Positions 63,201 to 64,000 of a DNA stretch of 64,000 nucleotides are shown in pieces. This DNA is from an uncultured Collinsella sp. Lineage in GTDB: Bacteria > Actinomycetota > Coriobacteriia > Coriobacteriales > Coriobacteriaceae. Both the position numbers and the translations under genes were made by a program. The notes below the pieces were generated by a model. That model saw only the letters and a list, made by a program, of their open reading frames with translations, was not told where the DNA came from and searched no databases. The DNA is taken from positions 62,001-126,000 of the forward strand of contig CABUZK010000001.1 of the NCBI GenBank assembly GCA_902496115.1. Direction: 5' to 3'. Positions within the stretch are counted from its first letter, which is position 1. Each line of letters opens with the position of its first letter.

Positions 63201-64000
63201 ACCATCAACCGTCACATAGCCGCTCACGGCACCATACGTCGCTTCGTCGTAATACCAAAGCTGCTTGCCCGGGTACTCCGTACTCCCATCAATCTCGGAT
63301 CCGTAGGTCACCTTGCCCGCATCGGCATCAGCCCTAGTAAAGGTGTAGTCCGCAGAGCCCGTGCCCGTGCTTCCGTAGCCAAAACTCTCCAGCAGGCTCG
63401 CATGGGTGAAGATCGTATTGTTCTCTTGGCTGGGCAAGCTGATTTGCTCAAACTTCGCCGTCACCTGATCGGCCTCACTGCCTACACCAAGCTTTCCGAA
63501 CAGCGACGTAGCCGCCTTGGTGCCACTCGTGTACCCAGTAGTCTTGATATTCTTCGCGTTCAGGCTCACGTACTTCTGCATCTCGTTGATGAGCAGAGGC
63601 ATATAGGCGTTAGCGTCCGTGGCGCTGTTGGCACCGTCAACAATCAGATTGTTGAGTGTAAGATCATCAATTGAGATCTTTCTAATCTTGGTGCCATTGC
63701 CGTCGCTGGACCCATACACGTAGCGGCACACGAGCGCGCCCGATGAGCTTCCGCCCGCGCCAATAGCGTCAGTAGAGCTCTTTCCGTCATTGATAACGGG
63801 CCCAACGGTACCACCCAAAGTGACGTTGCTTACTGTGAGATCGCCGTCTGCCACCGTTTGAAAAAGACCGCAGTGCATGTTCTCGTGCTGGGTGGCATCG
63901 GAGTTTAGCTTGTTGCCATTCTGCTCGGCCTTGATCTTGGAGTAGTAGAAGGTGATGGCCGCATTATTAACCGTCACCTCGCCGATCGGTTGAGTGGGAT
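57285..64000 (-). CDS. Giant surface protein with GLUG-type repeats (5' end outside window)
   Basis: The frame is open to the window edge; at least 2237 residues are visible and the GTG at 63977 is not a real start. The visible N-terminal two thirds hold about ten segments like GGLLGSSGRA, GGYVGTV, GGVLGYVERS and GGLIGEVTSS, the GLUG motif of adhesins and beta-helix surface proteins. The last about 900 residues look like beta-sandwich domains. The C-terminus (NTEGIRHETKTN) has no LPXTG, membrane helix or choline-binding repeat. Location outside the cell is inferred. GC drops towards its 5' part (62-64 kb), unlike most neighbours. Confidence 0.75.
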   Translation of the reverse strand, partial: PTQPIGEVTVNNAAITFYYSKIKAEQNGNKLNSDATQHENMHCGLFQTVADGDLTVSNVTLGGTVGPVINDGKSSTDAIGAGGSSSGALVCRYVYGSSDGNGTKIRKISIDDLTLNNLIVDGANSATDANAYMPLLINEMQKYVSLNAKNIKTTGYTSGTKAATSLFGKLGVGSEADQVTAKFEQISLPSQENNTIFTHASLLESFGYGSTGTGSADYTFTRADADAGKVTYGSEIDGSTEYPGKQLWYYDEATYGAVSGYVTVDGKKDGDVRPWFGDYLPYVYKGKAAEDGVQYHEIKVNQRIPKLVMGCGTYGDPYSVTNAAEMNAIANYINNMTALDGWEVTIVADQGRLCTRRSSDHSTDNEVTYVYKQANGTDNKWEKKTGDASTNSPQTLSDETMHRYMQSAYYSIEPTEGNTITLDGASFGGFGNRANPFRGVIVGNFGSDNKNATIKIENNEGSLRGLIPYSYGSVVRDLNIRYVNASATITYSAKDADGVPTAFFGGVVGCILGGDNIIDGVVVNGTTAENPTTGFTVTGGGDKPHLVPIGGYVGAIAGGGVIFRNMDKSGKSSWRAGTGDKSRGLGKGNFDLYNNPYVGRVIDGYAFSEGCKVENGNANYQINELTKKRTPCVTTTGTDNKYLGTNAEAPVTMVKNAQGLLVLSAIISSGAGAGAAHTNYSNNGVFRGSKAYWGSDSQDPAICGYLFGNKEYGKVRNANYANVGKPESAAGDFEIAKNDDQKAPGKQGWHGPLDHDDDVNSPYLVASYAADYQTGYVCASKSIGMSLEFKQGDTYDMTDYGTGYVGLNGRYYSNACNSNQPGTDRDRITPHVATIDGNGATITVGTEGTAYGVVEYADDDYKVSGVGGLFSTVMFTSTNVGQSVTANDGAQVKDLTFSNCNVALTYIDTNGEAKPGEAPNDLTGAGLLAGATANYGDGTCGIYRNVQMKNCTVSGAKSVGGLLGSSGRARRTTSEDRTYMVEFGDGWGPAYLYDCSYTGLNVTGEKNVGGYVGTVASACGVWTTAGTGVSERTVGKNSTITATGTVPYVGGVLGYVERSDISVNTNIGTTTAAQSSCTAVISGVNVLATGSNSDDHMGAGGVVGRARGGVISMSNVRIDGGNGTENAVIGDKAGTNNSIYNAGGLIGEVTSSGSPNKYWFDDCSVKNVSIAGTGKCSGGLIGYFFSNVNIACNNIAIENATIKGNWSGGLLGANNASNSGSVVIDVTNTKVSNTTFSERSNGGIMGDGRGQFHLLNVLMDSNSYNAGKTQGVLLGEVDTGDGKYSLSAAGVEVKPGSGKTTSDLPPMVYTTNTNTAAVNEKTYIAFGDYNGTAAAPNENKTLYGAGDTATTATSPYVTTRPVSTLAVRASDGDTTDRYLFGDGAAIDTATTIQSQAGARVPGRYTYTNIAGINDAGAYQNTSTYSADSSRSTYNANNITSGKKAKTDFPVLVIPGNDTTTVESYLNIVTNGGFSDARRLNGSTAHVTATAEVFSLADNGTFVKDVAASQAPTLKVLNNGTSSMAFRASTDWDNEQGRFTLLTVTFSEAGQSYRVQVPIIVKRMLEIDFTATYSEGANFKAADYATKYDKHVLVSSGDTMTGYLTWTYGSARGKPVDYGWNTLLEAGGSMGPLNKSITFGATLPEGTQLTLVDTANNSREYHYTVGTGGATSVKLTEFVDAGNKAYYTEPWLSEIVGVKADEAKEDKDGAWVKLADDEVKDKSQAELAKMAGAKVDGAYYRARTSSDATGTFYTLSVDKEEPKSENFYLVVRTPAGSAGVNGYTATTVDTSLNEHINYLLRGKKAADGKAAEDGHQNTPSTYSVASNYTHSLVDNKRNLVDNRDSINRMELKEATYSLSMNVSDTVTFDSSQQYTSSDALYYQLDSSLVTYHDGVIAGSVGYPTGTQGTYEFYVKVGDNYYTWGGSGWNLAGTKETPVVSGLSWTANGGDMSLVLTDAEGNPIDMSGLREIAKNHVNAFTVTMRAALTMTEPACQAGIVASQNSGTDRYTKPNYRAYLSTHADTLSTSSNSAYNDGGAGYYRMDVGSSTIALEASKKSQLGINIDDLKSADGEIALVGTYDLSKLTGAEAKIDAANTVTYTLSLEQRQDNGGYAPVGDISNYITVLGSDYLGTGAASADGNSYVFTDTKTNGAFLTRDGNSLAFKHAFRVKVNTNVEGENQTYANYRLVLTANIMTGNVVDDTPVNVSNLDGYSHSDYVTYTLARINTEGIRHETKTN

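Overview
The window looks like a chromosomal segment of a high-GC gut actinobacterium of the class Coriobacteriia, most likely a Collinsella. The grounds are the strong Shine-Dalgarno sites and high GC, the LuxR-type two-component systems with large membrane sensors, an NRAMP-related transporter of the kind known from Eggerthella, giant LPXTG adhesins with pilin-type repeats, and an Ech-type membrane [NiFe]-hydrogenase. The assignment is inferred from gene content and was not checked against a database. No rRNA, tRNA, CRISPR array, prophage or complete insertion sequence was seen.

Layout. 1-4.8 kb: the end of a putative surface protein, then an overlapping three-gene signalling unit (7TM receptor with a degenerate kinase end, histidine kinase, LuxR-type regulator). 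4.8-9.3 kb: a 6-phospho-beta-glucosidase, an orphan AAA ATPase between two 248-nt direct repeats, a DUF4867 protein and luxS. 9.4-17.6 kb: sugar metabolism (FGGY kinase, split transketolase, fucose-isomerase-like enzyme, LacI regulator), then nucleoside hydrolase plus ribokinase. 17.8-20 kb: an OatA-like O-acetyltransferase. 20.3-29.5 kb: metal transport and envelope genes: an NRAMP-related (probably Mg2+) transporter with a PRC/MgtE/CBS partner, a NodB-fold protein that has lost its metal ligands, PRC-barrel and YtxH proteins, a stand-alone protein resembling the cyanophycin synthetase N-terminus, a CNNM/CorC protein and a hemolysin III protein. 29.7-32.2 kb: a secreted or anchored hydrolase and a DUF362 ferredoxin. 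32.4-41.4 kb: two ABC exporters and a second kinase/regulator pair divergent from one of them. 42-48.3 kb: a 2096-residue LPTTG-anchored adhesin lying inside a symmetric a-b-gene-b-a array of long hairpin elements. 49-54.7 kb: a compact Ech-type hydrogenase operon in which the antiporter-like and NuoH-like membrane subunits are one polypeptide. 54.9-64 kb: an orphan transposase-type HTH protein, an AlbA/Schlafen-type ATPase between 51-nt direct repeats, and the 3' part of a second giant surface protein.

How it fits together. The sugar block would feed hexoses, nucleosides and an unidentified sugar into pentose-phosphate metabolism. The Ech complex would dispose of reduced ferredoxin as H2 while pumping ions. 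The two adhesins, the O-acetyltransferase and the envelope genes fit a host-associated surface. The most unusual material is between genes: several families of interspersed palindromic repeats, two of which bracket single ATPase genes and one of which brackets the adhesin.
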